From Cymodocea nodosa (lineage: Eukaryota; Streptophyta; Magnoliopsida; Alismatales; Cymodoceaceae): 64,000 bases of DNA. Positions 25,021 to 37,447 of this stretch are shown in pieces; the first letter of the stretch is position 1; each line of letters starts with the position of its first letter. The position numbers and the translations under genes are program-made. Below the pieces are notes generated by a model. The model did no database searches. It was not told the origin of the DNA and worked only from the letters and a program-made list of their open reading frames with translations. The stretch is from positions 384,501 to 448,500 of the forward strand of contig CM072341.1 of assembly GCA_036874045.1 (NCBI GenBank), given 5' to 3'.

Positions 25021-25262
25021 TATCATTGCACAAATACCATAATTTTCTAGTGACTTTCAATAACTTTCTTTTTTATCATTTTCTAAACTTTTTGATACTT
25101 TTCTTTCAGTTACTTTTTAAATTTTTCTATCACTTTCTAACCAATGCACAAATACCATAATTTTCTAGAGACTTTTTGTAACTTTATTTTCCATTATTTT
25201 CTAAACTTTCTGATTTTTTTTTTTATGTTACTTTTTGAGAATTTTTGGGTATACAAATAGAC
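25021..25262. repeat. Direct tandem duplication of about 118 bp
   Basis: ATTGCACAAATACCATAATTTTCTAGTGACTTT near 25025 recurs as AATGCACAAATACCATAATTTTCTAGAGACTTT near 25144, each followed by TTCTAAACTTT and a GTTACTTTTT block. The unit belongs to the same AT-rich repeat family as the surrounding DNA. Confidence 0.7.
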
Positions 25263-26929
25263 CTTAAATTTGAAGTTGAGCTAAATTGTATTTTAATTAT
25301 GTAGGAGAAGTATTAAAATACTAAAGCTAAAATTCAAAAGTAATATTTGTTTAGGTGTTATAAATAGATTAAAATAAAAAGTTCTTTTTTTATTTCTAGC
25401 AAAGGAGATGTTTAATATGAGAAAAAGATTGGAAAAATTAGAAGTTAAGAGAGTTATTTCACTTTAAGAATGAATAGTTTTATGTGAGAGTCACTTCTAG
25501 ACAATATTAAATGATACTAAAATAAACCATATGAATAGTAATTAGAGCTTTAATTAGTGTTAGAAGTCAATATGTTTAATTGCTCTTTAACTAATTTTGG
25601 CTATACATTTATGTTTAAGAGTTATTGCAAGTTAAGTACAAAAATAATAAAATGCCTAAGAAGTTAAATGAAACTTCAACCTCATTTGTGTTTACAAAAA
25701 ATAAAAGAAAAAGAAAATAATGGAAAATTGTAGATGATGGTAATTTTATTTTTGGTAAAAAATTATGTTTTTCTGTACCTCTAGAAAATGAGGAAAAAGG
25801 AAAATGAAGAGAATATGGAAAACAATGGAAAGGGTAAATGATGGTAAAAAAAATTTTAAAAGAAAATTTTCTTAGTGTTTATACATATAATGAAAATTGA
25901 CAGAAATTGAAATTGACAAAAAATAATAAAAATTAACATTTGTATATTTGTACCTATATTAGAAATCGAAAAAAAATTAATTTGGAAAAAAATAAATTTA
26001 TGAAATAAATAATTTTACAAACTAACAAATACAAAAAGATTAGCCAATAAATATTTATTTATTTATTCTATATTTTTTATTTATTTTTCTATATTTCAAC
26101 TAATTTTGCATGATATTATATTTTGAAGTAAAGATATAACAAATACGCAAAGTCACTATTAAAATTCAAAAGTAGCAACACTGCTTGATAATATTGAAAG
26201 AAATTTTTTACATATGTTATATATCATCTTCTTTGACTATTTCACATAGTTTGTATAATTGATTCACACATCGATTTTCTTCTTTTATTGTTAACTTTTT
26301 CTTAAAAGAATATTGAATTCCTCTTCTATTTTGTAGGTTCAAACACTACTTTATAATTAGCTTTACTAACTTCTTATAGCTCATCTTCACTTTCACCAAA
26401 TAATGGTACAAATAGACAAACTGTAGTAACCACTTGTAACTTCAAAAATTCTCAACTCAGGATTTTTAGCTTCAAAAATGACAAATGAACCACCAATGGA
26501 AAGATCTAAAAGTACTCTAACAGGAAATTTTATTTACTATGAAAATTATTGATTGATTTGACAGCAGAAAATCACCTCAAATAAATAGTGGTGATGAGGA
26601 GTAAACTGGCCAGATGTTTGGTACAATTTAATTGCAGCTTTTGCTACAAGTCCATACCTTCAAGAACATGTGGTCACATACTTGTTAAATAAATTCCTAT
26701 TATTGTTAATGACTGAATTGCACATCCAAGAACTCAAGGTAATCATGGAGAAAGCAAAGAGAAGTGATTGAATTGTGCATTCAATAACTCAAGTTTAAAT
26801 ATACCTCAGCCACCAAATACCTCCTTACCTACTAGTAAATCTTTTCCTTTTTCCAAAACAACATAAACCCCTAGAAAATCTGAAAAATTTATTTTCCACA
26901 TTTTCTATTGCTAACATTTTCCGAAAGCA

Positions 26930-27140
26930 CAAATCCTCCCTTAAGTCCTATTTGTGCATATTTTACATCAGAAAATGAAATAACAGGAAATCCAGAAAAT
27001 AGTAGTAGATGAAAATAAGAGAAAATGATAGAAAATAAAATATTATTTGTGCATACTAGAAAATGATAAAAAAGTTGAGATATTTATGTATACCAGGAAA
27101 TGATATAAAATGACAAAAAAAAATTAAAAAATATTTAAAT
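26930..27140 (+). repeat. Terminal fragment related to the long inverted-repeat element
   Basis: CCTATTTGTGCATATTTTACATC, then GAAAATGATAGAAAATAAAATATTATTTGTGCATACTAGAAAATGATAAAAAAGTTGAGATATTTATGTATACCAGGAAATGATA repeats the order of blocks seen at 8717-8850: TTTGTGCAC, GAAATGATATATTATTTATGCACATTAGGAAATGATAAG, AAAAGTTAAGGTATTCATAAACATTACGAAAT. No matching right arm was found next to it, so this looks like a single arm or a truncated copy. Confidence 0.6.
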
Positions 27141-27213
27141 ATGCTTTTATAAAGAATTGTCACTTATTTCCTTCTCTTCTCAGTTAAATTAAACTTTATT
27201 AACGACCTTAGTA

Positions 27214-27495
27214 TCAACATCTACAATCTAATTTTATGGCCGAAAGAAGAGAAGAACTAGTAATGTTGCAGAATATCTTAAGTTGATATTCCAAGATCTT
27301 GAGACTCCTATTACACCAGATGATCCAAAACAAAGCCGAAATTGAAGAAACCCACATGTTATATGGAAACTCGAATTTGAACGAACTAGTGAGAGAACAA
27401 ATATGGAAAAGAAGATCTTGATGTTTTAGAAAAGATGCCACAATGGTTATTAAGTAAGAAGGATTAGATTTTAGAAAGAACATGACAATCCACAA
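27214..27495 (-). pseudogene. Possible LINE-type C-terminal fragment
   Basis: A 93-codon frame contains FWIIWCNRSLKI, which resembles the FWxIWxxRNxxIF signature that follows the zinc-binding zf-RVT segment in plant L1-type LINE polyproteins. Nothing upstream or downstream extends it. It could be chance; the assignment is weak. Confidence 0.3.
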
Positions 27496-27599
27496 ATAAA
27501 TGCTGGTTCTTTTTCACTCCTCTACTTGTAATAATAATAATCATCATAAACGAAACACAGCGATAAATAAATAAATATATATATATATATATGTGTACG

Positions 27600-27690
27600 G
27601 TTAGTAAGGTCGGTGGGAGGAGAGAAATTTATTGAAGTCGGTGGGAGGAGGGAAATTTATGGTCAGTAAAGTCGGTGGAATCGGCTGGAG
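27600..27690. repeat. Short tandem repeat with GTCGGTGGGAGGAG units
   Basis: AAGTCGGTGGGAGGAGGGAAATTTAT and its near copy AGGTCGGTGGGAGGAGAGAAATTTAT lie side by side, followed by a third partial unit GTCGGTGGAATCGG. It is an isolated GC-richer patch in AT-rich DNA directly after a TA microsatellite. Confidence 0.65.
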
Positions 27691-28108
27691 TGCAAGTGTA
27701 GCTTCAAGCATGTGAGTTTCTTTAGAAATGAGGAGAGAGAAAGAAAGAGTTTTGATTTGAGATTAATTCACATATATTGATGTGAGTTTCTTACATAGTG
27801 TATGCTGTATATAGTTGTTTATGTTATGTACTTGATTATTGAAATGTATAGTTGCATTATCGATTAGATGAGTAAATATGCATGCTTGAGTTATGACAAT
27901 GTTATGCATTTATTTTTGAAATATAGAATGAAAAGTGAAGCATACCTCGATTCTCATTGTATTTTAGATGTGAAGAGAATGAAAAATGCAGGTGAACGTG
28001 GATTACACATATATGCTAGCACATAAATGTTGTTAATAAATATTTGTTACGGAGAGAGTTAAGATATAGCCAAATAGCCTATTGGAGAGGTGATTTAGAA
28101 TTAAAGGT

Positions 28109-28143
<35 letters not shown>

Positions 28144-29825
28144 TGATTTGGAAAATAAACATTTATGACAGAAATAACATAATTTCTATTAATTATGCTT
28201 ATTAGATGAATCCAAAATCATTAATTATTGCTTTTGTTTATTAGTTTAGGGAGTAGTTATTGAAGAGAATCTGAAAGATAACAAGCATAGTTAGATCTAG
28301 GGTAACTTAATTTGTGTAAAAAAACTTTATATATATATATGAAAAAGATTCGAAGATCCGAAAATACAAACCTAATAAAAAACAAAATTATAACAACATA
28401 AAAATAAACTAACAGACTTATTATTTCTTAATAGTTATAACCAAAGTTTATCTATGACATGTGAGATAAATAATTGAAACTTGGTAATACGTGACAAGAT
28501 GCATTGTGTAAGTTAACTCAAGTCTCATAAAGTGGTACATGACATGATCTAACATGTGATTTAACTATGATTATTACTTTTACGTACAAATACTTAAATG
28601 TAAATATATTATAACAATTATTTGATAAGACTTATGTTAATAAACTTTAGTTCACACCTTCTTTGTAATTATTTTAGGCCTATATTTTAAGGCATCAATT
28701 GTGGTAACACGTGTAGGCACGAGTTATCTCAGGTGGTGGTTGTAATTATTTTGTTACATAATCAAGGATAAATGAAGGACCATGTATATATGTGAAAATA
28801 CTTTTGTGTATATATGTGTGGATACTTGTATATTTTTGAAACTAAATTGAAATCCTATAAATTATGTTTTGATTTCTATTATCATCAAATATTCTAGAAT
28901 TATAGTAGATATAGATATTTTTGCCTAGCAAAATAAGAAATAAATGTTTTTCACATTTTTATTTTAAATTGTGCAAATTTTCTTCTATTTTGCAATAGTT
29001 GTCATCTCTAATTTATTTCACATCTCTAATTTTATTCTCTAAAGGTTTATCTCCTTAGGTTTTTGGTTTTCTAATTTTTGTATCAATAAGTTCTGTTGAC
29101 CAAACAAAAAGAATTAAAAAATCATTTACATGAATTTTTCCCTCTCTTCTCAAATTCATCGAACAATTAATTTTTTGCATGTGATGCCATCAAATTTGAA
29201 AAAAGATCCACTCCAAAAACTGTCACGAACATTATCTCTCCCTCTAATCTCCAATGTCTTTATGTACAATGTATTTTTTGTATTTTCCAATATAGAGACT
29301 TTAGGTTTTTTTGTTATAATATTGAAACTTTAGTGTTCAACTTATACTAATTTAAAATTTATTAATAGTAAAAAATATATTTAAAATAATCATCTATGAA
29401 AAAAAATATCTATTTGTTTTAAATGTAATCTTTACTGTTAATAACATGAATTATTCTATATCAATGTAAAACTTTTCGCACTTGTGACTTATCTTAAGTT
29501 TTGAAGTGCCTTACATCATGTAATAATATTTTATCTTAAAATCAATTAATAATAAATAAATAAATATTAAATTTCATCTCTGTCTTGATTGAATTTTTGA
29601 TAAATAAATTTTAAATTGATGTACGAAAGTTCTATAATATTTTTATATGAACATCTAAAGCAGCATTCAACCAAAAAAATTCAGAATATCAACGATATCA
29701 TAATTAACTTCCAAGCTTCGCATGGCGAAGAACAGGAAGGTAGAGTTCACATTTTCCTATTTCCATCACACAAGAATAATAAGAAAATCATTACAGAAAA
29801 AAGAATAATAAGAAAATCATGAATT

Positions 29826-30323
29826 TTACGAGGATTTCCGGGCTTCAGGGCCGAGAATCCCATTCACGACGGAAACAGCCGACAGAACGCCAACGACCTC
29901 GGCGGCCGCCACCGCGCCGGCCTGCAGCAGGCCGGACTGAACCCCAGCCTCCGCCGCCACGATCTCCGACTCCGCGACCTGAATCTCCTTCTCGGCCTCG
30001 ACGATCCGTCCCTGCACGGCCTCCTCACCTTCCTTGACGATCTCCTTCGCCTCCTCCTCGATCTTCTTCAGCTTCTTCCTCAGCCCAAACAGCGGGATGT
30101 CCTTCGCCCGCGCAGGCGTAATGGCGGTGGAGGTGAGGGGAAGCGAGGTCAGGAGGAGGACGATGCTTTGCCTCCGGGTGGGGAGAGCGACCGCGGCGTC
30201 TGCGAGGCCGCCGCAGATGGGAGCTCTCCGAGGTGCCGCCGACAAGGAGGAGGAGGAGGAGGAGGAGGAGGAGGAGGAGGAGGAGGAGGAGGAAGGAAGG
30301 TAGCCGTGGATGAGGGAGGCCAT
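29826..30323 (-). CDS. Small plastid (thylakoid-type) membrane protein with poly-Ser tract
   Basis: One exon, 165 residues; no gene name recognised with confidence. The N-terminus is Ser/Ala-rich with 16 consecutive serines (residues 11-26), as in a plastid transit peptide. It is followed by a twin arginine (50-51), a hydrophobic stretch (SIVLLLTSLPLTSTAI) and an ARA motif (71-73), the layout of a Tat-type thylakoid-lumen signal. Then come DIPLFGLRKKLKKIEEEAKEIVKEGEEAVQ and a Glu/Ala-rich amphipathic helix (75-125), and a C-terminal Gly/Ala/Val-rich membrane segment (about 131-157) ending NGILGPEARKSS. This resembles a family of short plant plastid-membrane proteins of unknown function. The start at 30323 is preferred to an upstream in-frame Met because MASLIHGYLPSSSS is a normal transit-peptide start. 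Confidence 0.8.
   Translation of the reverse strand: MASLIHGYLPSSSSSSSSSSSSSSSSLSAAPRRAPICGGLADAAVALPTRRQSIVLLLTSLPLTSTAITPARAKDIPLFGLRKKLKKIEEEAKEIVKEGEEAVQGRIVEAEKEIQVAESEIVAAEAGVQSGLLQAGAVAAAEVVGVLSAVSVVNGILGPEARKSS
30246..30293. repeat. (GGA)n triplet repeat encoding the poly-Ser tract
   Basis: Sixteen tandem AGG/GGA units on the plus strand read as TCC serine codons in the minus-strand gene. The run keeps the frame, so length changes would alter only the number of serines in the transit peptide. Confidence 0.9.
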
Positions 30324-33300
30324 AGTCGATGCTGTGCTCTGCTCGCTTGTGGTGATGATCAGGGATTTCCGGTCTGGATGAGGCAACGCCAGTCGTGTGG
30401 TGGGCAGTTTGGTCTCTTCCTTCTCTATATTTCTTTTGTGTGGCTCTTTTTTCTCCAAGGCATCTAATTTAATTGTTTTTTTTTTTATAATACTTGCATT
30501 TTTGTAATTATAAATTTTAAATTTTGATTACAGAAAATTAAATTCTTTAGAACGTCATTTTAACTAAATATGAGTTTAGTCATGATCATTATTGAATACT
30601 GTGATTTTATTATGTGATGTAATTTGAGCTTGGCGTCTGAATGATGTCCCTTTTGGAAACTATAGAAATGATATAGGATTCTAATTAACCTAAAAGAAAT
30701 TGGAGATATTATCGTTAATCTCATCAGGACCTGCATACATCTTAAGCATATTTTGCTTTGTATTTAAATCTAAAATACTTTCTTTTATAATAAGGTGAAT
30801 GATTAATTCCATCATCTCATCTCACCGTTGTTTACAAGCCGCACATGTGAACTTCAGCATGATCGTTGACTTGTGATCACATGTATGGCCTAAAAGTGTG
30901 CTGACAACTGGTGTCGTTATCTCATTGTATTGATAGAGTATATCCTTAGCAAAGCAAGATAACAGGACGTTTGATCGTAATTATTTGATATGGTATATAA
31001 AATAATTTAAAAAATTCAATGGTACTATAGGTATTTATGACTAAAAATACTATGGGTATTTATGACGATTTAGATATATTAATTTTAATTCTGTCAATAG
31101 TAAAAATTACATTTGAAATATTATCAATCATGAAGATTATAACTTAAAATTTGTCAATATTGAAGCTAACATCTATGTATTTTAGATGTAGTATTCTTCA
31201 ATAACATATTTTAATTTGATGTATCTAAATCATAAATAAATACCTAAAATATAAACATTTGTTTAAGATTACAACTCTATTTTCCTATATATAAAATTAT
31301 ATTAGAAGTTTTCAATAATTGTCATCAAATATATCATCCACACATCATGTTATTTCTACATGTTAACATAGAAATATTATGGTTTGAACTAAATAGTTAC
31401 TTTTTGTGGAAAGTATTAAATCAAATAATGTAAGGATAATATTTAAGTTAATATATGATAAAGTTTTTTACTTATTGTCTATTAATTTTGAAATAAAATA
31501 TCTCATATAATATCAAAACATATTTTCGTGCATCTACACGTAAGTACTTATAAATTTAAAATAAATCACAAGTGAAAGAATGTGTGAAAACTTCTACATC
31601 TAACAATATAGAGACAAAATTTGAATTAATATATAACCATACACCAAATCATGTCTGTTGTGACCATACAGACAAATAGATTACTCACAGTAGGGAAAGA
31701 TGCTTCTTTATGGAAATTATTCTACGTAAAGAAAGGTAATGCTAACCAGGGAGAAAGAAATGTGAATAACCTCCACTTGGAAGTTACTGTCGTAGATTCT
31801 CTCCATATTGTGAAATATGCTGAAATCCACAGATACAAACCGTGTTCACGTCAATATGCAGGAAAAGAGAGATCAAGACTTTCAACAAAATCGTGCAAAG
31901 TTCAAAACCAAAGAAATCTTCTAACGAGCAATACATGAAATGAGGAATGTACAACTGAGACACTTGACAAACGTCAATCATCACGGTCAATTTAGAGTGC
32001 TCATGAGGATTCTTGCGTAAAACTACTTTTTAGTTTATTCATTTTCTTCTCATATTATGCTGAATTCAATTACATATTTCATCTTTGCCAAGATTATTTT
32101 GTTTGTTCTGAGCAATCCCTACAAATCATGATCAGTTTTCCTAAGAATAAATATAAATTTGAATTAGTCAACAAAGCACACACACAAAAGCATCAAACAA
32201 TCAATAATTGAGAATAATGACTTTACCTAAAAACAAAATTGAGAATAATGGAATCATTGGTCTGAATGCCTTTGGTCAATGTCGTAGGTAAAAGGTCGAT
32301 GACCTACCCATTTAATGGTGACAATGGGTGGCTACCTATCACGGCCACCATCAATAAACGCAGAATAGAATCTCTCTGACTCATTGCTCATGCCAGCATG
32401 CAGGCCTTGCCTTTCAACAATGGTTGGCTTCCTGCTTCCTTCCTTTTTTCTTTTTCTTTTTTTGCTTTTTTGTAAGGTTCCTTCCCACTTATTGGGTGGT
32501 GACAATGAACCGTGTCGATGCCACTGAAAAAGACAAAATTCTGTTCAAGGATTACATCAGATGTAAACAAAATTTTTGGCACTGACAAAGCTTTTTCTCC
32601 GTGTTCCCACTTTCCCCTGTTTCCACAGAAAGAGGAAAGATGGTCAATCTTCTCACCTTCCACGAGTTCCAGAGCCTCGACAGCATGGCAGACATGGACT
32701 CCCGTGTGGATGTGCAGAATATCAGATTTAGTGTTTATGCGAAAATATATTTTCCGAAAGGTGGGAAAAAATGAACGGTAAATATTATGTTGGATAATAT
32801 TACCAAAAAAAATATTATGTCTGGGTATTCATCCCCGCACCACTACATGTCAGTGTGTGATTTTTTTACTAGATATTGAAGTTAACGCGGACATTCACTA
32901 AAAAAAAGTTATTTTTTTAGTCTTTACCTACCTCATTACAAAAAATAAAGATTAAGGAGATATTCACAGACGTGTAAACGAGAGAAAAAAAAGGTCTGAA
33001 CAAGGATGGTTGTACAAACATATTGTGCAATTCATAGAAGAAGGATACATTCAAGAATAAGAAAATATATTTACACAATTCACAGGAAAAGCAAAAATAC
33101 AGTCAAAAACAACAAAATACCTAATGCTATTCACCTCTAATTGAAGATTATCGTTTCTTTTATTTCATTTGATCAATTTTTAATTATTAGATTGATACCT
33201 AATGTTAGTAACAACATTTTATTCTTTTTATAATGATAATATGTCTCTAGATTCGTACTCAAAATCCCTTTACCCTTTTATCATCTACCCAAAAAAAATG

Positions 33301-33644
33301 AGATCCCTTTTATCAAAGGTTCTATTGCATGCTTAATGACAATATTGTTCCTCTGCCGTTGCAATGATATTCATTACCTTCCTATAGATAATTTTCAGTA
33401 TCTATAATCCCTTTTTCAACTTAAATATTTCCACAATCTTTTCTCATGGACGTGAACCTGTGCATTGAAAGAACAGCGCTGAAACAAGAAAACGAAAAGT
33501 GATTAAGAGTGCGTTGCAAAGAAACAGATAAAGTAACTTTGATCTTCCTACGTCTTATTTTACCATTCGAAATATGCACAATTTGAAATTGGTGAGCGAA
33601 TGGATAATAGTTCATGGTATGCCGAATAAGATGAATTTCGTAAA
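30324..33644. other. Intergenic region between two plastid-protein genes
   Basis: AT-rich to about 31600, then mixed sequence. Open frames at 31651-31938 and 32512-32781 have no recognised relatives. A short frame at 32640-32774 begins MVNLLTFHEFQSLDSMADMDSRVDVQ with coding-like codons directly after a TTTCCACAG acceptor-like string; it might be an exon relic, but nothing supports a gene around it. Confidence 0.4.
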
Positions 33645-36600
33645 TCATGGTTCCTTGGACTTGCTTTCTGAGCTTAATTGTCGCGCATACAACAGCAAAC
33701 CAACAGAACATATTGCGGACATGGCAGTAGATGAGTAACTAGTCGTAAGCAATGCTCCCCTCAGTGACTGTACCGATCAGAAAAACTCCCATGTCAGTAA
33801 ACTGAAGAGAAAAAGTAATAAGTTCGGTTGGTTGAGTTCAAAGCACCTTGGCCAGCAGTGATGCATTTTCATTGCCGTACACCAGTGAACTTCCAGGAAT
33901 GCTCTGAATGCCTTGGGCTAATCCCCATGTGAGAATTCTAAAACAAAGTCAGCGGAAGTAGGTTATTTCTCAATAAAGGATGCAACTGTGATGAAATCCA
34001 TAAACCGTTTGGAAACCGGAACCAGCAGTGTCTAGAACACAATGTTGCACAAACTAGAATACAAAAAAGAACAGCATGCTGTAGCGGAAAATACCCGAAT
34101 ACAAAAGCTATTGCAGCACCAGTATAGGCTTTCACTGGCGTCAACTCAATTTGCAAATTTCCAAACTGTAGAGGAACCAACCATTTCAAATCCAATAGTG
34201 CCATAACAGATGCTAAATCGTACGGAAGTAGTAAGAGGATACCTTCAGCATCCTGCTTTCTGTTTTAGGTTTTCCATCAGATTCACTAACTGGGGTGGCA
34301 GCTAATAATTTTCCGGTTGTAGTCATGGCATTTGCAATCTGCAATTAAATGGGGCACATGTAAAAATAAACGTAGTTGAATGACTTTGAGAATGTGGCCC
34401 AACTGACTCGTACGCCAGAGCTGGTGTTTAAAGTATTTTCATTTTAAGCTCGTCAAGAATGCTTGTGTTTGCACCTATTCCTACTGGTCTTGTTATTTAT
34501 CTCCTTTTTGTATCTTTCAGGTTAAATAGATATCATGGCCCATTAAGCATTGTACGGATATTCCAACAAAATTCCATGAAATTGTGGGTTCCCACTTTAT
34601 TAATATTATCTAGGAAAAGGATCATACATAGCATACGTGGAACAGATAAGCAATTCTTACAGGTACAAGCATGTGGTTTAAAACGTGAAATCTAAGTTAT
34701 TCGGGTCTTATTCATAAACATACCCTAAGTGATTAATTAAATAAACCTATCCTTGTCAGCTGGATATGAAATGCATAACAGGCAAACAGATTGCTAAAAC
34801 TCAGTCTAATTTATAGTTTCCAGGTGCTCCCACTTGAATGAATCTTAAAAGTATATGATTTGTAGATTATTTTCTAAACTCCAATACAGTGAATTTTTCA
34901 GCCATTATTGTAGTTGATATTTACCATGTATACTTTACTAGTATTCTCATTTAAATGCAAAATATTTGATAAAATATTCACAGCAATCTTCAGAAAAAGA
35001 AAAAAAGAACGTGCAGAAACTAAGAAATTCTTCATACTCTGGGCAGCTCCCCCTGGCCATATTGCCCCATTGCTGTAAATCTCCTTCCAGCAGATTGTAA
35101 GCGCTTGCCAAGGGCTACAACAAGTTTGCAGATATAACGAGAGCATCACAATTAATAAATTAAAATCATTAATATGCAACCTCATGCTTGCCTGCTTTAG
35201 CATCATCTGTCAAAGAGCTTTCCAATGATGTGAACTTGTTTGAGATGCTACAACAGGTAGCTGTATCAGCCTGTTCCCATGCTCTAGCAAGATTGAGGAG
35301 CATTTCTCCAAGATCTTGCCCACACTGGAAAGTAGTTGTTCAGGTATTAGAAAATTGCAACACCATTGCCATTATTAAATGAACTTTGCCTATAGTGGTT
35401 CATCCTTTTATAATCGGTCTCAAATCTAGATAAAGGAGGCAGGTTAGCATTAAGTAGATAGCCTGTTGCAAAAACTTGTCTTCAACTAATGACAAAAAAT
35501 CCTAAAGATAATTTGTTGGAACATATCCCTCTTAACAATGCACTACATTGAACCTCAAGTACAATGAAAAGAAAACAAGAGGAAAATTGCACATCTTAGG
35601 CATTGACTGGTAAGAGTATGGAAATAATGTATATAATGATAAGAAGGAAAATTTACATATCATGCTTGCAAAAAATTAAATGAGTGGGAAAAAAAAATCT
35701 AGGTTAATTAAGAATATTGGTTTTAAATTATGGTATACAAGAAAGATAAGTGTAGGAATGAAATTGAAATACTAGTTGATAAAAGTTTAAAAGATAAAGT
35801 TTTTGAAGTAATAAAGATGGAGATAGAATTATAACAATTAAGCTTGTGATAGAAAATGAGATAGTTAATATAATTAGTGCATGTGCTTCACAAATAGGCT
35901 TAGGAGAAGCTATTGAATTGAAATTTTGGGAAGTTTTAGATAGTTTAGTTCGGAGTTTACCTATTAGTGAAAAGTTATTTACTGTAGGGAATCTAAATGA
36001 TCATGTAAGAAAGAAAAATATAGGAAATGAAAGAAACCATGAAGAATTTGGTAATACAAGTGAAGAAGGAAATTCAATTTTAAACTTTAGCATAGTTTAC
36101 AACCTTTTAGTAGCTAACACATTTTAAGAAGAGAAGAGTATTTAATTGCATTTAGAAGTAGCTCAAATGCTAATCAAATAGATTTTTTACTTACTAGAAA
36201 ACTAGATCAAACAATGTGTAAAGATTGGAAGGTTATTCTAAGAGAAAACTACTAAAATAATGTGTAAAGACTATAAGATTAATTTAGGAGAAAACTTAAC
36301 TACACAATATAGATTGCTAGTATTAGATATTAATATCAATATTAGGAAGAGAAAGATTAAAGTACATAAGAATTCAAAAATTAGGTGGTGGAATATAAAA
36401 GGGGAAAAGAAAATTATAGGAACTAGATGGAGAGATAAATAGAATTTGAAATAAAATGACTACTTGTATTTAAAAAATTACCAGGAAAACTTTAAGAGAA
36501 TCTTAAGGGGTAAATAAACTTTGGAATAAAATGACTACTTGTCCAATTTATTACGAGTTCATCACATTTCTCTCAATATATTTTTCCTAGACCATTTCAA

Positions 36601-37447
36601 CTGGGATCGACCAGGGAAGGCCAACCCTGTCACAAGAGATGCAATGTGCAATGGTCATACCATTGATTGACATGTTAAAAGAAACCTCCAATGACAGAAG
36701 TAAACTAGCCAAACTAAAGCAATTTAAGGAAATTGACTAATGCCTCAACAAAGGCTAATGTAGGAAGTCGAGTTTGGATGGTACCATGAAAATCACCTAT
36801 CATCTTACCTATCGAAAATGAGACACTTGCAATAGTGAAAATCAAGAGATAGAAATCAACAAAAAGCTCGTTTTCTCGATGTCTAAATGAGGAGGTAATA
36901 CCTCATCAATGACGGGTCCATTAGAAAGATCGAATGCAGCATCGTTCAGCTTCCAACGTCCAATTCAACAGCAGGAATAAGTGAACGAACGAACGAACAA
37001 AAAAAACCACACACACAAATGATCAAATTACATGGATTACATACATCGAGCCGTAGATCACGAGGCAACTTTTCCAAAAAATCAGACGGCAGATCGAAGC
37101 TGTCCTGCGCCAAACCACAAATATCAGATTCAGAACCAAGACCTAGACACCAAAAGAAGAAGAAAATCGAATACCTCGAGCTCTTTGAGCAAGGCACGAA
37201 GCTCCTTCTCCTTTTCCTCCTCCTCCTCCTCCTCCTGATCGACTGGTCTAGGGGAAGCGGACGATTCGTTCAGGGCGAAGGAGACCACGAGGGATCGGTT
37301 CCTGAGGGGATTCTTCCTCTTCCTCCTCGGGGAAGCGGCGAAGCGGAAGGGGAGGAGATGGCGGGGGATCAAGGAGAGGGAAGGGGTTGGATCGGAGGAA
37401 CAAGGTCGAGTGTGGAATGCGCGGGAGAGAAGATTCGTCGACGCCAT
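33645..37447 (-). CDS. Uncharacterised plastid membrane protein, eight exons
   Basis: Exons: 37447-37175, 37104-37045, 35324-35192, 35114-35038, 34338-34243, 34165-34095, 33937-33847 and 33767-33645, giving 307 residues with consistent phases. The N-terminus (MASTNLLSRAFHTRPCSSDP and on to about residue 55) is Ser/Arg/Pro-rich with no acids, as in a plastid transit peptide. It is followed by an acidic EEEEEEEKEKE run (about 72-82) and an amphipathic region (LPSDFLEKLPRDLRLDCGQDLGEMLLNLARAWEQADT). The C-terminal third has two membrane segments: AYTGAAIAFVFGILTWGLAQGI and SSTAMSAICSVGLLLYA. I know similar plant proteins only as unnamed. Intron 3 appears to use a GC donor (AAAGCAG|GCAAGC), forced by the frame. 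Intron 2 (1.72 kb) carries a LINE fragment. It is co-oriented with HDS but separate from it. Confidence 0.82.
35680..36540 (+). mobile_element. RTE-type LINE, endonuclease-domain fragment
   Basis: Plus-strand translation gives, in family order, GFKLWYTRKI, ILVDKSLKDKV, IENEIVNIISACASQIGLGEAIELKFWEVLDSLVRSLPISEKLF and SIVYNLLVANTF, then ENLTTQYRLLVLDIN and KIRWWNIKGEKK. These correspond to the apurinic/apyrimidinic-type endonuclease and following linker of plant RTE LINEs (ISAYAPQVG, DFNGH, SENLTTQHRLLVMD, RIRWWNLKG). Catalytic residues are partly lost and stops are present. It lies in the longest intron of the plastid membrane protein gene, antisense to it. Confidence 0.82.

Larger units (their letters stand above)
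23723..29825. other. Six-kilobase intergenic region without a gene
   Basis: After the AMT1 3' untranslated region the DNA is AT-rich repeat debris. Between 24.6 and 27.2 kb phrases built on AGAAAATGATA and TTTGTGCATA recur on both strands, linking it to the element at 8.72-9.95 kb; the clearest case is 26930-27140. Two TA dinucleotide runs lie near 27575-27592 and 28110-28141. Short duplications are listed separately. No functional gene was found. Confidence 0.5.

Noticed and set aside
30034-30303. Plus-strand frame ending in a poly-Glu run
   Set aside because: It is the antisense of the poly-Ser-coding GGA repeat; the minus-strand frame has the transit peptide and membrane segment expected of a real protein.
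31651-31938. Plus-strand 95-codon frame in the 30.3-33.6 kb gap
   Set aside because: Codon use and composition look random, no motif was recognised, and no splice-compatible neighbour exons were found.
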